Under the pieces are notes generated by a model. It was given only the letters and a program-made list of their open reading frames with translations. It had not been told where the DNA came from and ran no database searches. A DNA stretch of 64,000 bases. Origin: Flammeovirga pectinis (GTDB lineage: Bacteria; Bacteroidota; Bacteroidia; Cytophagales; Flammeovirgaceae). Of this stretch, positions 1 to 9,188 are shown piece after piece (the first letter of the stretch is position 1; each line of letters starts with the position of its first letter). A program made the position numbers and the translations under genes. Location: assembly GCF_003970675.1 (NCBI RefSeq), contig NZ_CP034562.1, forward strand, positions 1,860,001-1,924,000, given 5' to 3'.

Positions 1-1856
1 TTAGAAGAACTTGTAATATAATCTCCTCTCATTCTAGAAACACTTAGATGCATACTAGAAACAAAAGAATTGTCAAAAGAGTAATGTAATGTATTTCCTT
101 GTTCCGCTAATTGTTGTAACCTTACTCTAAAACTATTACTTAAATATGGAGTGTTCACAATGTTTAAATCCGCTACAGAAAGTTCGAATAAATCTTCTTT
201 TCTATTCCTCCATTCATAACCAAAAAGTCCTTTTACATTAAAACGTGTATATTCTGGTCTACTTACATAAGCAATATCAGATAGTATTTTTGTTTTAGCT
301 GTTCTAACATAAAATGTCTTATCTAATTTATTAGCAAAAGGGATTAAAGGTCGAGGTATTTTTAAGATTGTACTAAAGCCATACTCTGTACCATTATATA
401 ATTCGTTTGTTGTTTCTGTAACACTTGCTTGTGCTTCTAAAGAAAATCGACCTCTAAATTCTAAAGATTCAGCGCCTCTAAATATATTTCTAGATTTAAG
501 AGATAAACTCGCAAAAGGTCCGGGTAATGATCTACTTACATTTAAACCAGTTTCGAATGCATATTGGTATTTATTGAATGAACTAGCATAAATCATTGCA
601 TTTAGTGAGTCACCTCCTGCTTTTAGGTATTCAATGTTTACGAATTTAAAAGCATCCATCTGACTTAAAAACTGTCTAGTGTCAGTGCTTAAAGCTTCTT
701 TATAAGGTTCACCTTCTGCAATAGATATTTTACCATCAAGAATCTTTGGTTTATAATGTTTTCCGTGTTGGTAATACTGTACTTTTTTATATTCCAATGA
801 ATCCGTTTCATCCTTTTTATTGTTAGGATCCGTTTCTACCGTAATATCTTTTACAAAGTATTTCGTATGCTTATCTCCTGTGTTGGGTGGATCTAGAAAT
901 ACCAAAACATCTACTTTTCCATGTACTTTATTTGTATCAACTTCGAAATGGATATATGAAGATGAAAAATCAAAATAACCTGAGTTCTTAAGGAGTTTAG
1001 TTATTCTAGTACGCTCATTCTGAATTTTAATTTCAGAATATTTGGTGTGTTTCTTTAGTTTATTTTTTTTATTATTTGATAAAATTACATTGTAAACCTC
1101 ACGATCAGATACTTTGTATTTTACATCATTTATTTTCCATTGTATACCCTCATCAACCTTGTAAACCTCTCTAATAAAAGGGTATTTCAGATCATTGATC
1201 GTATCATATTCAAAAGTAGTTGTCGCATTTAAAAAACCTTTGGTAATTAATGCCCTTTGAATAATCTGACTTGTGCTTTTTGTATCTGTTGAATCAAAAT
1301 AAGAAGGTGCTTCACCTGCAGAACGCATTAACCAATTACCTTTTTCTACTCTTAATTGTAGTTTTTCCGTTTTAGTAATTGATTTAGATTTAATCTTTCT
1401 CAGTTTTCTAATACCAGACAATGAATCTCTAATACTTCTTTTTTCTAACTTATGAATCGCTTTGTAAGAAGTATAAATATCCTTTTTATACAATGAATCT
1501 AATATTTCATTGTTTTCATCAATTTGTTCTTGAAGTTCATTTTCTCTAACAGTAATTAGTGTTTCGTAATACTCTGTGAGATCGTAATATTTTAAACTAT
1601 CTTTTTGATAATTTTTAATATATATCTTCTCTCCTTTCTGATAAAAATACAGTGGGAGTTTAACTCTTGAGCCAAGAAAAGTTCGATTTGGTTTTTGACG
1701 AATATAGGATTCAATCGTAGATCTATCACTGTATCTAACACCTTCTAGTCTTTGCTTAACTAATAAACTTCTGTCTTCTTCTAGGTCTTTATAAGAAACA
1801 CAACCTGCAAGAAACAAAGTTAATAACAACAGTATGTAGCGTTGCTGTTTAATCAA
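1..1856 (-). CDS. tamL: TamL: lipid-anchored TamA/BamA-family outer-membrane protein, 3' end outside the window
   Basis: The reading frame is open from about 1856 to the window edge, giving 618 codons. No ATG lies between the upstream in-frame TGA and the signal peptide, so I choose the TTG at 1856. It gives a short basic N-terminus, a leucine-rich segment and an LAGC lipobox with Cys19, i.e. a lipoprotein signal. The middle part holds POTRA-like sequence (roughly residues 190-400), followed by the start of a beta-barrel with alternating strands ("SLPGPFASLSLKSRNIFRG"), as in BamA/TamA (Omp85) proteins. Lipidated TamA relatives, TamL, are known from Bacteroidota and are thought to work with TamB in outer-membrane upkeep. 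No tamB is visible in this window; it may lie to the left. The barrel C-terminus is missing. The family is secure; the choice of TamL over another Omp85 lipoprotein rests on the lipobox. Confidence 0.85.
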   Translation of the reverse strand, partial: MIKQQRYILLLLTLFLAGCVSYKDLEEDRSLLVKQRLEGVRYSDRSTIESYIRQKPNRTFLGSRVKLPLYFYQKGEKIYIKNYQKDSLKYYDLTEYYETLITVRENELQEQIDENNEILDSLYKKDIYTSYKAIHKLEKRSIRDSLSGIRKLRKIKSKSITKTEKLQLRVEKGNWLMRSAGEAPSYFDSTDTKSTSQIIQRALITKGFLNATTTFEYDTINDLKYPFIREVYKVDEGIQWKINDVKYKVSDREVYNVILSNNKKNKLKKHTKYSEIKIQNERTRITKLLKNSGYFDFSSSYIHFEVDTNKVHGKVDVLVFLDPPNTGDKHTKYFVKDITVETDPNNKKDETDSLEYKKVQYYQHGKHYKPKILDGKISIAEGEPYKEALSTDTRQFLSQMDAFKFVNIEYLKAGGDSLNAMIYASSFNKYQYAFETGLNVSRSLPGPFASLSLKSRNIFRGAESLEFRGRFSLEAQASVTETTNELYNGTEYGFSTILKIPRPLIPFANKLDKTFYVRTAKTKILSDIAYVSRPEYTRFNVKGLFGYEWRNRKEDLFELSVADLNIVNTPYLSNSFRVRLQQLAEQGNTLHYSFDNSFVSSMHLSVSRMRGDYITSSS

Positions 1857-1935
1857 AAGTTTTAATATGAAAATGAAAGATAATTTAATTGAAAATTGAT
1901 CTTCTCTAAAAAAATAATGATAGAAAAAATGTCAA

Positions 1936-1967
1936 CAAATATACTATTGTAGAAACCGTAATACAAA
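1936..1967 (-). promoter_or_regulatory. Predicted tamL promoter
   Basis: Read on the minus strand, TTTG (1967-1964) is followed after 20 bases by TATATTTG (1943-1936). This fits the Bacteroidota -33/-7 consensus exactly. The likely start of transcription is about 75 bases before the tamL TTG codon. A weaker plus-strand pair (TTG at 1947, ATACTTTG at 1972-1979) overlaps it and could serve the divergent M48 gene. Confidence 0.6.
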
Positions 1968-2071
1968 GATTATACTTTGATATAACTGAAATGATTTGAA
2001 TAAAATAGTTTTAGTAAAAAATAGTTTATTAAATTGATAAATATTTATAACATAATTCCAATTTTCTAGCA

Positions 2072-3043
2072 ATGACTTCTAAAGAATTAAAACTAAAAAA
2101 AGTTCACTTTACTGATATCAACTCAAGTACTTGGGAACATCCTGCCGACAAACTAGCATTAAAAACTGTAAAAAGCCTTAAGGGGTTTGATACAATCCTT
2201 AAGTTTATCTTTAGCAAAACAACAGAGAAATCTCTTAGATTAATGACTCTAGCTTCTGCTGTAAGGGTAAATGAAAATCAGTTTCCAAAAGTGTACGAAC
2301 TTTTAAAAGAAACTTGCCAAATTTTTGATATTGAAGAATTACCAGAATTATATATATCTCAAAATCCAATCCTTAATGCGGGTGTAATTGGTGTTGACAA
2401 ACCTTTTATTGTTCTTAATTCTAGTACACTAGATGCATTTAATGATGACGAACTGCAATCTGTTATAGCACACGAAATTGGTCATATTTTAAGTGGGCAT
2501 TCTTTGTATAGGACACTCCTTCAAATTCTATTAAAAATATCTATTTTTGATTTTGGTGTTCCTCTTGGAGGAGCTGCAATTATGGGTATTATTATGGCCT
2601 TAAAAGAATGGGAAAGAAAAAGTGAATTATCTGCAGATAGAGCAGGTTTACTTGCTGTTCAAGATCCAGAAAAATGTATTCATACTTTAATGAAGATAGC
2701 TGGAGGTAGCCAAATTGATCAAATGCAATTAGGTGAATTCATTAAACAAGCTGAAGAATACCACGAAATATCTGGTGTGATAGATACAACGCACAAGTTC
2801 TTAAATACCATTCTTCAAACTCACCCCTTTCCTGTAACTAGAGTACAAGAATTATTAAAATGGGTACAAAGCGGTGAATATGATACCATTATAAACGGAG
2901 AGCATATCACAAATAAAGCATTGACAAATGATCCGTATTTTACAAAAGAATATAAAGATGATTTTAAAAAAGTAACAGAGCCAATTGTGGAAACTGCAAA
3001 AGATGCTACTGATTATGTTAAAGAGTTTTTGAATAATCTCTAA
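2072..3043 (+). CDS. M48-family zinc metallopeptidase
   Basis: The 323-residue protein carries HEIGH at residues 134-138 and a downstream ELSAD (E185-D189), the zinc ligands and third-ligand motif of M48 (HtpX/Ste24/YfcA-like) proteases. A hydrophobic stretch around 146-176 follows the HExxH helix and could be a membrane or monotopic segment. There is no N-terminal signal peptide, so the catalytic part is probably cytoplasmic or on the inner face of the membrane. M48 enzymes degrade or process misfolded membrane and envelope proteins. The gene is monocistronic: it diverges from tamL and ends at a strong hairpin shared with dnaB. The substrate cannot be told from sequence. Confidence 0.85.
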   Translation: MTSKELKLKKVHFTDINSSTWEHPADKLALKTVKSLKGFDTILKFIFSKTTEKSLRLMTLASAVRVNENQFPKVYELLKETCQIFDIEELPELYISQNPILNAGVIGVDKPFIVLNSSTLDAFNDDELQSVIAHEIGHILSGHSLYRTLLQILLKISIFDFGVPLGGAAIMGIIMALKEWERKSELSADRAGLLAVQDPEKCIHTLMKIAGGSQIDQMQLGEFIKQAEEYHEISGVIDTTHKFLNTILQTHPFPVTRVQELLKWVQSGEYDTIINGEHITNKALTNDPYFTKEYKDDFKKVTEPIVETAKDATDYVKEFLNNL

Positions 3044-3058
3044 TATTTCTTCAAAATC

Positions 3059-3095
3059 AAAAAAGGCTACTTCTATTACTGAAGTAGCCTTTTTT
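3059..3095. terminator. Bidirectional intrinsic terminator between M48 gene and dnaB
   Basis: A 9-bp stem (GGCTACTTC at 3065-3073 with GAAGTAGCC at 3081-3089) is flanked by A6 on the left and T6 on the right, so it can stop transcription from either side. It sits between two converging genes. Confidence 0.9.
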
Positions 3096-3099
3096 GATA

Positions 3100-4788
3100 T
3101 TAAAATGGAGGATCTGAAGGAGGTGGCGGTGGAGGATTATCATCTCTATTCAATTTAGAAGGAAGAGTTTGATATTCTTGTCCATCATCTTGTCCTTGAT
3201 TATCAGTTGGAGGAAGATCAAAATCTGGAGGCATGGATATTGCATTTCCTTGATCAAAACCTACTTCTCCACTAGGTGGCATACCAATAGGTTGAGGTGG
3301 TACACCTGCAAAACCTCCGCCCATGTCCATACCACTCATCATATCGTCATGGCCCATAAAAGAACCTTCGTCCCAATCTGTAAATTTGGTAAACTGACCA
3401 ATAAATCTTAGACGAACATTTTCTAAACCACCACTACGGTTTTTAGAAATAATAACTTCACCCATTCCTTTGGTAGAATTACCTTCTTCATCTTCATCTA
3501 ATCCGTAATATTCCGGACGATATAAGAACATAACCATATCAGCATCTTGCTCAATAGATCCAGATTCACGAAGATCGGATAATTGAGGTCGTTTATCTCC
3601 ACCACGTGTTTCTACAGCACGGCTTAACTGAGATAATGCAATAACTGGTACATTTAATTCCTTTGCAATTTGTTTTAATGATCTAGAAATAAAGGCAATT
3701 TCTTGTTCACGATTACCCTTAGATTTACTATCGCCACCACTCATTAATTGGAGGTAGTCAATTACAATCATTTGAATATCATGTTGTGCCTTTAGTCTTC
3801 TACATTTTGCTCTTAATTCTAGAACAGTTAATGCAGGAGTATCATCTATATAAATTGGAGCAGAAGAAAGCTGACCAGTTTTGTCAACTAGTTTTCTCCA
3901 TTCTTGCTCTGTAAGATTACCTTTCTTTAATTTTTCACTTTCTAATTCAGCCTCAGCAGAAACTAAACGTTTTACCAATTGAGCCGCTGACATCTCTAGA
4001 GAAAATATTGCTGTTGGTTTACCGAAACCTACAGATGCATTTCTACAAGCAGAAAGAATAAATGCCGTTTTACCCATTGCAGGACGTGCGGCAATAATAA
4101 TAAGATCTGATGGTTGCCATCCTGATGTCACTCTATCTAAGTTTGTAAAACCAGAAGGTACACCAGTAAAATCGTTATCGTTATCTCTAAGTTCTTCTAA
4201 CTCATGAAAAACTTCTTTCACTACCTCGTTCATGCCCATATAATTCTTACGAACATTCTCTTCAGATACTTCAAATAAAGACGTTTCCATCTTATCTAAA
4301 AGATCAAAAACATCTGTAGTATCATCATAAGCTTTTAATTGAATCTCATTAGATACATTTATTAGCTTACGCTTAATTGCATATTCTTGAAGAATACGAG
4401 CATAGTGAAGAACGTTCGCAGATGAAGTGACATTTTGAGTAAGTTTAGCGATGTATCCTACACCTCCAACTTTCTCTAATTCACCAGATTTACGAAGTTC
4501 CGTTACAATTGTCATGGCATCAACAGGTTCACTCCTATTAAAAATACCTACAATTGCGTTATATATATATTGATGTGCTTCTCTATCAAAAGTCTCTGTC
4601 TTCAGTACCTCGATAACTTCATTTAGTGCTTCTTTTTCTAAGATTAAAGCACCAAGTGTCACTCTTTCTAAGTTGTGATCACATGGTCTTTTCTTCGCAT
4701 TCACTAAATCAAGTCCCAGTGCTTCAGGTGTATTTTGACTGTAAGCAGATTGAATTAAACTACTTCTGCTACTATTAGACTTATCCAT
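3100..4788 (-). CDS. dnaB: Replicative DNA helicase DnaB
   Basis: DnaB unwinds DNA ahead of the replication fork as a hexamer. The 562-residue product has the N-terminal DnaB domain (about 35-140), then a RecA-type core with Walker A ARPAMGKTAF (234-243) and Walker B ending at D344 (MIVIDYLQL). Arg and Gln sensor motifs follow (SQLSRAVETR near 386, RESGSIEQDADM near 408). The core ends near residue 472. An unusual tail of about 90 residues follows, rich in Met, Gly, Gln and Pro and ending in a proline run; typical DnaB is 440-480 residues. The gene stands alone, with a terminator directly behind its stop. Identity is secure; the tail has no known role to me. Confidence 0.97.
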   Translation of the reverse strand: MDKSNSSRSSLIQSAYSQNTPEALGLDLVNAKKRPCDHNLERVTLGALILEKEALNEVIEVLKTETFDREAHQYIYNAIVGIFNRSEPVDAMTIVTELRKSGELEKVGGVGYIAKLTQNVTSSANVLHYARILQEYAIKRKLINVSNEIQLKAYDDTTDVFDLLDKMETSLFEVSEENVRKNYMGMNEVVKEVFHELEELRDNDNDFTGVPSGFTNLDRVTSGWQPSDLIIIAARPAMGKTAFILSACRNASVGFGKPTAIFSLEMSAAQLVKRLVSAEAELESEKLKKGNLTEQEWRKLVDKTGQLSSAPIYIDDTPALTVLELRAKCRRLKAQHDIQMIVIDYLQLMSGGDSKSKGNREQEIAFISRSLKQIAKELNVPVIALSQLSRAVETRGGDKRPQLSDLRESGSIEQDADMVMFLYRPEYYGLDEDEEGNSTKGMGEVIISKNRSGGLENVRLRFIGQFTKFTDWDEGSFMGHDDMMSGMDMGGGFAGVPPQPIGMPPSGEVGFDQGNAISMPPDFDLPPTDNQGQDDGQEYQTLPSKLNRDDNPPPPPPSDPPF

Positions 4789-5002
4789 AAATACAAAATT
4801 ACGGAGTTTTCTAGAACTTTCTAACTACTTACAGAAAGACTTGATACATTTTTGAAGTTATTCAAGGTTATTGTCAATGAATGAGTGTTTTAAAATGATA
4901 AGAGATCTAAAAATTGCTCAATTAGTTGCCAAAAGAGAGAAAATTATCTCAAAATAAATCGAAATGATCTCTATTTTTTTAACTAAATACTGCAATTTAT
5001 CT

Positions 5003-5010
5003 TACTTTTG
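5003..5010 (+). promoter_or_regulatory. Possible -7 promoter element of mpl
   Basis: TACTTTTG matches the TAnnTTTG consensus and lies 49 bases before the mpl start. No TTG is present at the expected -33 spacing, so this is a weak call. Confidence 0.35.
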
Positions 5011-5058
5011 TTGTTCTGAAGAAAACGATTACGTAATAGAAATACTATATATAAATAC

Positions 5059-6426
5059 ATGAGAGTTCATTTTATAGCGATTGGCGGCAGCATTATGCAT
5101 AACCTTGCAATTACTTTGCAGCAGAAAGGATATAATGTATCAGGATCTGACGATCACATTTATGAGCCTGCATCATCAAATCTAAAGAAGTTTGATTTAC
5201 TTCCAGAAGAGTTTGGATGGCATCCAGAAAAAATTACTAAAGATATTAATGCAGTAATTTTAGGTATGCATGCTCGTAAAGACAACCCTGAGCTATTAAA
5301 AGCGAAACAATTGGGTCTGAAAATTTACTCATTCCCAGAGTACGTATATTCTCAAACAAAAAATAAACAAAGAATTGTAGTTGCAGGAAGCCATGGTAAA
5401 ACAACGGTTTCTTCTATGATAATCCATGTACTTAGCTACTGGAACATTGAATGCGATTATTTAGTTGGTGCAGCTTTAAAAGGCATTGAAAGACCTGTTA
5501 AACTTACAGAGTCTGCTCCTGTTGTAATTCTTGAAGGAGATGAGTATATGTCTTCTCCGTTAGATTTAAGACCAAAGTTCTTAAACTATCATCATCATAT
5601 TGGAGTAATTACAGGCATTGCGTGGGATCACGTTAATGTATACCCTAAATACGAAGACTACGAAAAGCAGTTTGAGTTATTTATTGAGGAGTCTCCAAAA
5701 GCAGGTGTTTTAATTTATTCTACGGATGATAAAGTCCTTAAAAAGTTAGTGAAGAAATCTACAATCTCTGGAGATGTAGATGTTATTCCTTACGAAAAAA
5801 TGAAGTCTAAATTAAAAGATGGAACAACTTTCTTAACAGGTGGGTCTGTAAATACAGCTACAAAAGTATTTGGTGAGCACAACTTACAAAATATGACCGC
5901 AGCAATGGAAGTTTGTAAGCGTCTAAATGTCAGCAAAGACGAATTTATTGAAGCAATCGCTACATTCGAAGGTGCAGCTTTAAGAATGCAATTAGTTAAA
6001 GATTTAGGTACCACTAAGGTATTTAGAGATTTTGCTCACGCTCCTTCAAAAGTAAAAGCAACAGTAAATGCTTTAGCGAAACAATATGAGAAGAAAGATG
6101 TAGTTGCATGTTTAGAGTTACACACATTTAGTAGTTTAACATCAACTTTCCTTTCGGAATACGCTAAAACTTTAAAAGAAGCTGATATTCCATTGGTTTA
6201 CTTTAACCCTAAGGTTGTAGAGAATAAAGGTTTAGAAAAAATTACAGCTGATGATATTTATAAAGCATTTGATCAGAAAAACGTAGAAGTTTTTACAGAT
6301 GAAAAAGCTTTATACCAACGTTTAAAAGAAATTGATTGGGAAAACAAGAACTTATTATTAATGTCTTCAGGACAGTTTAATAAAATGCCAATTGATGAAT
6401 TAGTTGAGTTTATCGCATCAAAATAA
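5059..6426 (+). CDS. mpl: Murein peptide ligase Mpl (UDP-MurNAc:tripeptide ligase), Mur ligase family
   Basis: The 455-residue protein has an N-terminal Rossmann-like Mur domain (HFIAIGG from residue 4) and the ATP-binding loop GSHGKTT at 110-116. A central ligase domain with EGDEY near 160 and a C-terminal Mur domain follow. Length and the IGGSIMHNLA start resemble Mpl rather than MurC: Mpl recycles wall peptides by joining L-Ala-gamma-D-Glu-DAP to UDP-MurNAc in the cytoplasm. The likely alternative is MurC, but MurC is normally encoded in the division/wall cluster, and here the neighbour is murB. A terminator separates it from murB, so the two are probably separate units. Confidence 0.82.
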   Translation: MRVHFIAIGGSIMHNLAITLQQKGYNVSGSDDHIYEPASSNLKKFDLLPEEFGWHPEKITKDINAVILGMHARKDNPELLKAKQLGLKIYSFPEYVYSQTKNKQRIVVAGSHGKTTVSSMIIHVLSYWNIECDYLVGAALKGIERPVKLTESAPVVILEGDEYMSSPLDLRPKFLNYHHHIGVITGIAWDHVNVYPKYEDYEKQFELFIEESPKAGVLIYSTDDKVLKKLVKKSTISGDVDVIPYEKMKSKLKDGTTFLTGGSVNTATKVFGEHNLQNMTAAMEVCKRLNVSKDEFIEAIATFEGAALRMQLVKDLGTTKVFRDFAHAPSKVKATVNALAKQYEKKDVVACLELHTFSSLTSTFLSEYAKTLKEADIPLVYFNPKVVENKGLEKITADDIYKAFDQKNVEVFTDEKALYQRLKEIDWENKNLLLMSSGQFNKMPIDELVEFIASK

Positions 6427-6437
6427 TATAACCTACT

Positions 6438-6475
6438 ATCCATGCTTATTCTAAGAATAAGCATGGATATTTTTT
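6438..6475 (+). terminator. Intrinsic terminator of mpl
   Basis: A perfect 14-bp stem (6438-6451 with 6455-6468), a 3-base loop and a run of six T close the mpl transcript 11 bases after its stop codon. The murB ATG follows only 9 bases after the T run, so murB must start close by or rely on read-through. Confidence 0.85.
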
Positions 6476-6483
6476 AACGCGTC

Positions 6484-7491
6484 ATGATTGAAACAAACAA
6501 ATCTTTATTACCCTATCATACTTTTGGAGCTAAAGTGAATGCAAAATACTTCACTATAGCGAAATCCTCTGATGAATTATCTCAAATTATTTCAGAAAAT
6601 CTTACTAATCAGTTTATGGTTATTGGTGGAGGAAGTAACGTTCTTTTCACTAAAGATTATGAAGGGCTTATCATTAAAAATGAAATTAAAGGTTTTGAAG
6701 TCATTGATGAAACGGACTCTACAGTTACTCTAAAAATTGGAGCAGGTGAAAACTGGCATGATACAGTAATGAAAACTGTAGAACACGGTTGGCAAGGTAT
6801 AGAAAACCTAGCACTCATCCCTGGTACTGTTGGAGCCTCTCCTATACAGAATATCGGTGCTTATGGTGTTGAGGTTAAAGATGTAATTCAAGAAGTTGAA
6901 GTTTTAGATTATTCTAACTTTACGATTAAAACATATTCGACTTCTCAATGCCAATTTGGTTATAGAAACAGTATTTTTAAAAACGAGTTAAAAGGTAAAG
7001 TATCCGTATTATCAATCACTATAAAATTAAATAAAGATTGGTCTTTTAATACTAGTTATGGAGCTATTAACGACGAACTTTCTAAAAATCCTGAATTAGA
7101 TATAACTCCTCTACGAGTTGCTAATGTAATAATTGACATTCGTAACGCTAAATTACCAGACCCAAAAGAGATTGGTAACTGCGGTAGTTTCTTTAAGAAT
7201 CCAGTTTTATCCAATGAGATTGCTAATCGCATCTTAGAAGAATATCCTAATGCACCTCACTATCCAGTTGGAGAATTAACTACTAAAATCCCTGCGGGTT
7301 GGTTAATAGAAACAACAGGATGGAAAGGGAGATCAAAAGGCAATGTTGGTACCTATCCTAAACAAGCATTAGTATTGGTAAATAATGGAGGTGCTACTGG
7401 AGAAGAAGCTTGGGATTTAGCTATGACTATCCAAAAAGATGTCTACAATAAATTCTCAATTAAAATAGAGCCAGAGGTAAATATTGTATAA
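6484..7491 (+). CDS. murB: UDP-N-acetylenolpyruvoylglucosamine reductase
   Basis: MurB reduces UDP-GlcNAc-enolpyruvate to UDP-MurNAc with NADPH and FAD, the second committed step of peptidoglycan synthesis in the cytoplasm. At 335 residues it is a type I MurB. It has the FAD-binding GGGSNVLF (48-55) and PGTVGASPIQNIGAYG (113-128), catalytic R161 in GYRNSIF, the proton-donor S235 in GNCGSFFKNP and the C-terminal E331, matching R159/S229/E325 of the E. coli enzyme. The next gene begins directly after the stop codon, so murB leads a four-gene operon. Confidence 0.96.
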   Translation: MIETNKSLLPYHTFGAKVNAKYFTIAKSSDELSQIISENLTNQFMVIGGGSNVLFTKDYEGLIIKNEIKGFEVIDETDSTVTLKIGAGENWHDTVMKTVEHGWQGIENLALIPGTVGASPIQNIGAYGVEVKDVIQEVEVLDYSNFTIKTYSTSQCQFGYRNSIFKNELKGKVSVLSITIKLNKDWSFNTSYGAINDELSKNPELDITPLRVANVIIDIRNAKLPDPKEIGNCGSFFKNPVLSNEIANRILEEYPNAPHYPVGELTTKIPAGWLIETTGWKGRSKGNVGTYPKQALVLVNNGGATGEEAWDLAMTIQKDVYNKFSIKIEPEVNIV

Positions 7492-8505
7492 ATGAGAGCA
7501 TTATTAGCCAAAGTACTTCCTGCTTTTGGAGTGATTTTCTTTATCATGATTATTGGCACTGTTGGTTTCATGGCAACTTCTAGTTACCCTGTAGAACCAA
7601 TGGATGCTTTTTTTATGACAGCCATTACTATTACTACTATTGGTTATGGTGAGGTTATCCCCCTTGATAATAACCCCGTAGGTAGAGTATTTGCTATTTT
7701 TATTGCATTCTCTGGTATTGGAACATTTACTTATATCGCCACCTCTCTTTCTGCCTTCTTTTTAGAAGGGCACATACAAGAAGAATTTTTTAAACGAAGA
7801 ACATTACGTATGATCAATACATTAAATAACCATTTTGTTATATGTGGTTTAGGCCGTGTTGGTCTGCGCATTGCTGAAGAACTTGATAAAGCTGATAAGC
7901 ACTTTGTCTTTATAGAAAAAGATGAAGAGATATATAGACAATACAGGAGAGAATACAAACATGCTTACGGTATTGTAGGTGATTGTACAATGGATGAAAC
8001 GTTAATATCAGCAGGAATTAAACAAGCCTCAGGTATTTTTATTTGTACAAATGATGATAACTTAAACCTAGTGACAACTTTAACCGCTCGACAACTTAAT
8101 GCTGACTTTAGAATTGTTTCAGCCAATAAAAAGCCTGCATTTAGAGATAAATTAATTTCTGTAGGTGCAAATGAAGTCGTATCTCCTCATTCTATTGGTG
8201 GTAGAAGAATGGCAATGGAAATGATCCGTCCAAATATTACTACTTTTTTAGATGTTGTTAGAAGAGATAAAACAGAGCTTTTTAAATTAGAAGAAATAAG
8301 TATTCCAGAGAACTGTCATGGTAAATCATTAAAAGATTTAAAAATACATGAACTTCCTTCAACATTGGTATTAGCAATTAGAGAAGGGCAAGAATGGTAT
8401 TTTAAACCATCGATTGATCAGCATTTTACTTCAAAATCAGTTCTTCTAATCATGACAAATGAAGAAGAAAAAGCGTATATTAAAGAACGCTTATCAATTA
8501 TATAA
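7492..8505 (+). CDS. Two-TM potassium channel with RCK (TrkA-N) domain
   Basis: The 337-residue protein has one membrane helix (about 8-30), a pore loop with the K+ selectivity signature TTIGYGE (48-54) and a second helix (about 64-90). A cytoplasmic RCK domain follows, starting with the Rossmann motif GLGRVG (119-124), with a TrkA-C-like end. This layout matches MthK/Kch-type ligand-gated K+ channels, which assemble as tetramers in the inner membrane. Its ATG touches the murB stop codon and its stop overlaps the next start by one base, so it is translationally coupled to murB and to the barrel protein downstream. Ligand and role in this operon are unknown. Confidence 0.9.
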   Translation: MRALLAKVLPAFGVIFFIMIIGTVGFMATSSYPVEPMDAFFMTAITITTIGYGEVIPLDNNPVGRVFAIFIAFSGIGTFTYIATSLSAFFLEGHIQEEFFKRRTLRMINTLNNHFVICGLGRVGLRIAEELDKADKHFVFIEKDEEIYRQYRREYKHAYGIVGDCTMDETLISAGIKQASGIFICTNDDNLNLVTTLTARQLNADFRIVSANKKPAFRDKLISVGANEVVSPHSIGGRRMAMEMIRPNITTFLDVVRRDKTELFKLEEISIPENCHGKSLKDLKIHELPSTLVLAIREGQEWYFKPSIDQHFTSKSVLLIMTNEEEKAYIKERLSII

Positions 8506-9185
8506 TGAGTTTTAAACAAAAAATCGCACTATTCTTTTTTATTATTTCACTGTACTCTGGTATTGTGCATTTTAGTTATGCCCAAGAAACAGAAGATAAA
8601 GAAAATGCAGAAATGCATACTGATGAAAAAGAACATTTTTTATTTCAAACTAGTAAAGGACAATGGAATATTGGTTTTGGATACGGTCTTGGTATTGCTT
8701 ATCAAAACCAAACTCTAAATTTTACTAATAGCGAGGTTCTAATAGATGCTTTTGGTGGAATAAATGCTGGATATTTTATTTTTGATAAACTATTACTTAT
8801 TGGGTTCCTTCATGGTGGAATAAGAACTGTATCCTTTAGTTATAGTAATAAGAACTCTGAATATTTTTTAGGTGGGGGTCCTAAAATTCGAAAATACCTA
8901 AAGAATGGTATTTTTGGAGAAGCGTCGTATACTAGAAGTAAAACTGAACTTTCTTATGTAGTAAACGAAAGTGTTTCTAAATTTGATGGTTTTGCAAATG
9001 TCTATGGAGTAGGTCTTGGTTTTGGTAATTTTTGGATGAAAAGGATATCTTTAGAAGTAATTTTAAATTATTATTATCTAGAAAGTAATTATCAGAATTC
9101 CCTTATTGATTTAACAAAAACTTCTAGTAATTTTAGTATTACAGCAAGCATAAGTTTTACAGGAGGTAAAACTAAAACAGAATAG
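8505..9185 (+). CDS. Secreted outer-membrane beta-barrel-like protein, function unknown
   Basis: The 226-residue protein has a signal peptide of about 27 residues ending in SYAQ. An acidic linker (ETEDKENAEMHTDEKE) follows, then glycine- and aromatic-rich alternating strands (WNIGFGYGLGIAYQNQ and onward) up to a C-terminal TASISFTGG. Such spacing fits a small 8-stranded barrel of the OmpW/OmpA-barrel type. No family is recognised with certainty. It overlaps the channel gene by one base and precedes an NlpC/P60 gene by 3 bases, so it belongs to the murB operon. Confidence 0.65.
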   Translation: MSFKQKIALFFFIISLYSGIVHFSYAQETEDKENAEMHTDEKEHFLFQTSKGQWNIGFGYGLGIAYQNQTLNFTNSEVLIDAFGGINAGYFIFDKLLLIGFLHGGIRTVSFSYSNKNSEYFLGGGPKIRKYLKNGIFGEASYTRSKTELSYVVNESVSKFDGFANVYGVGLGFGNFWMKRISLEVILNYYYLESNYQNSLIDLTKTSSNFSITASISFTGGKTKTE

Positions 9186-9188
9186 AAA

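Noticed and set aside
4794-4801. TAATTTTG -7 box directly at the dnaB start, suggesting a leaderless mRNA
   Set aside because: No -33 element at the right spacing and AT-rich context; too weak to report.
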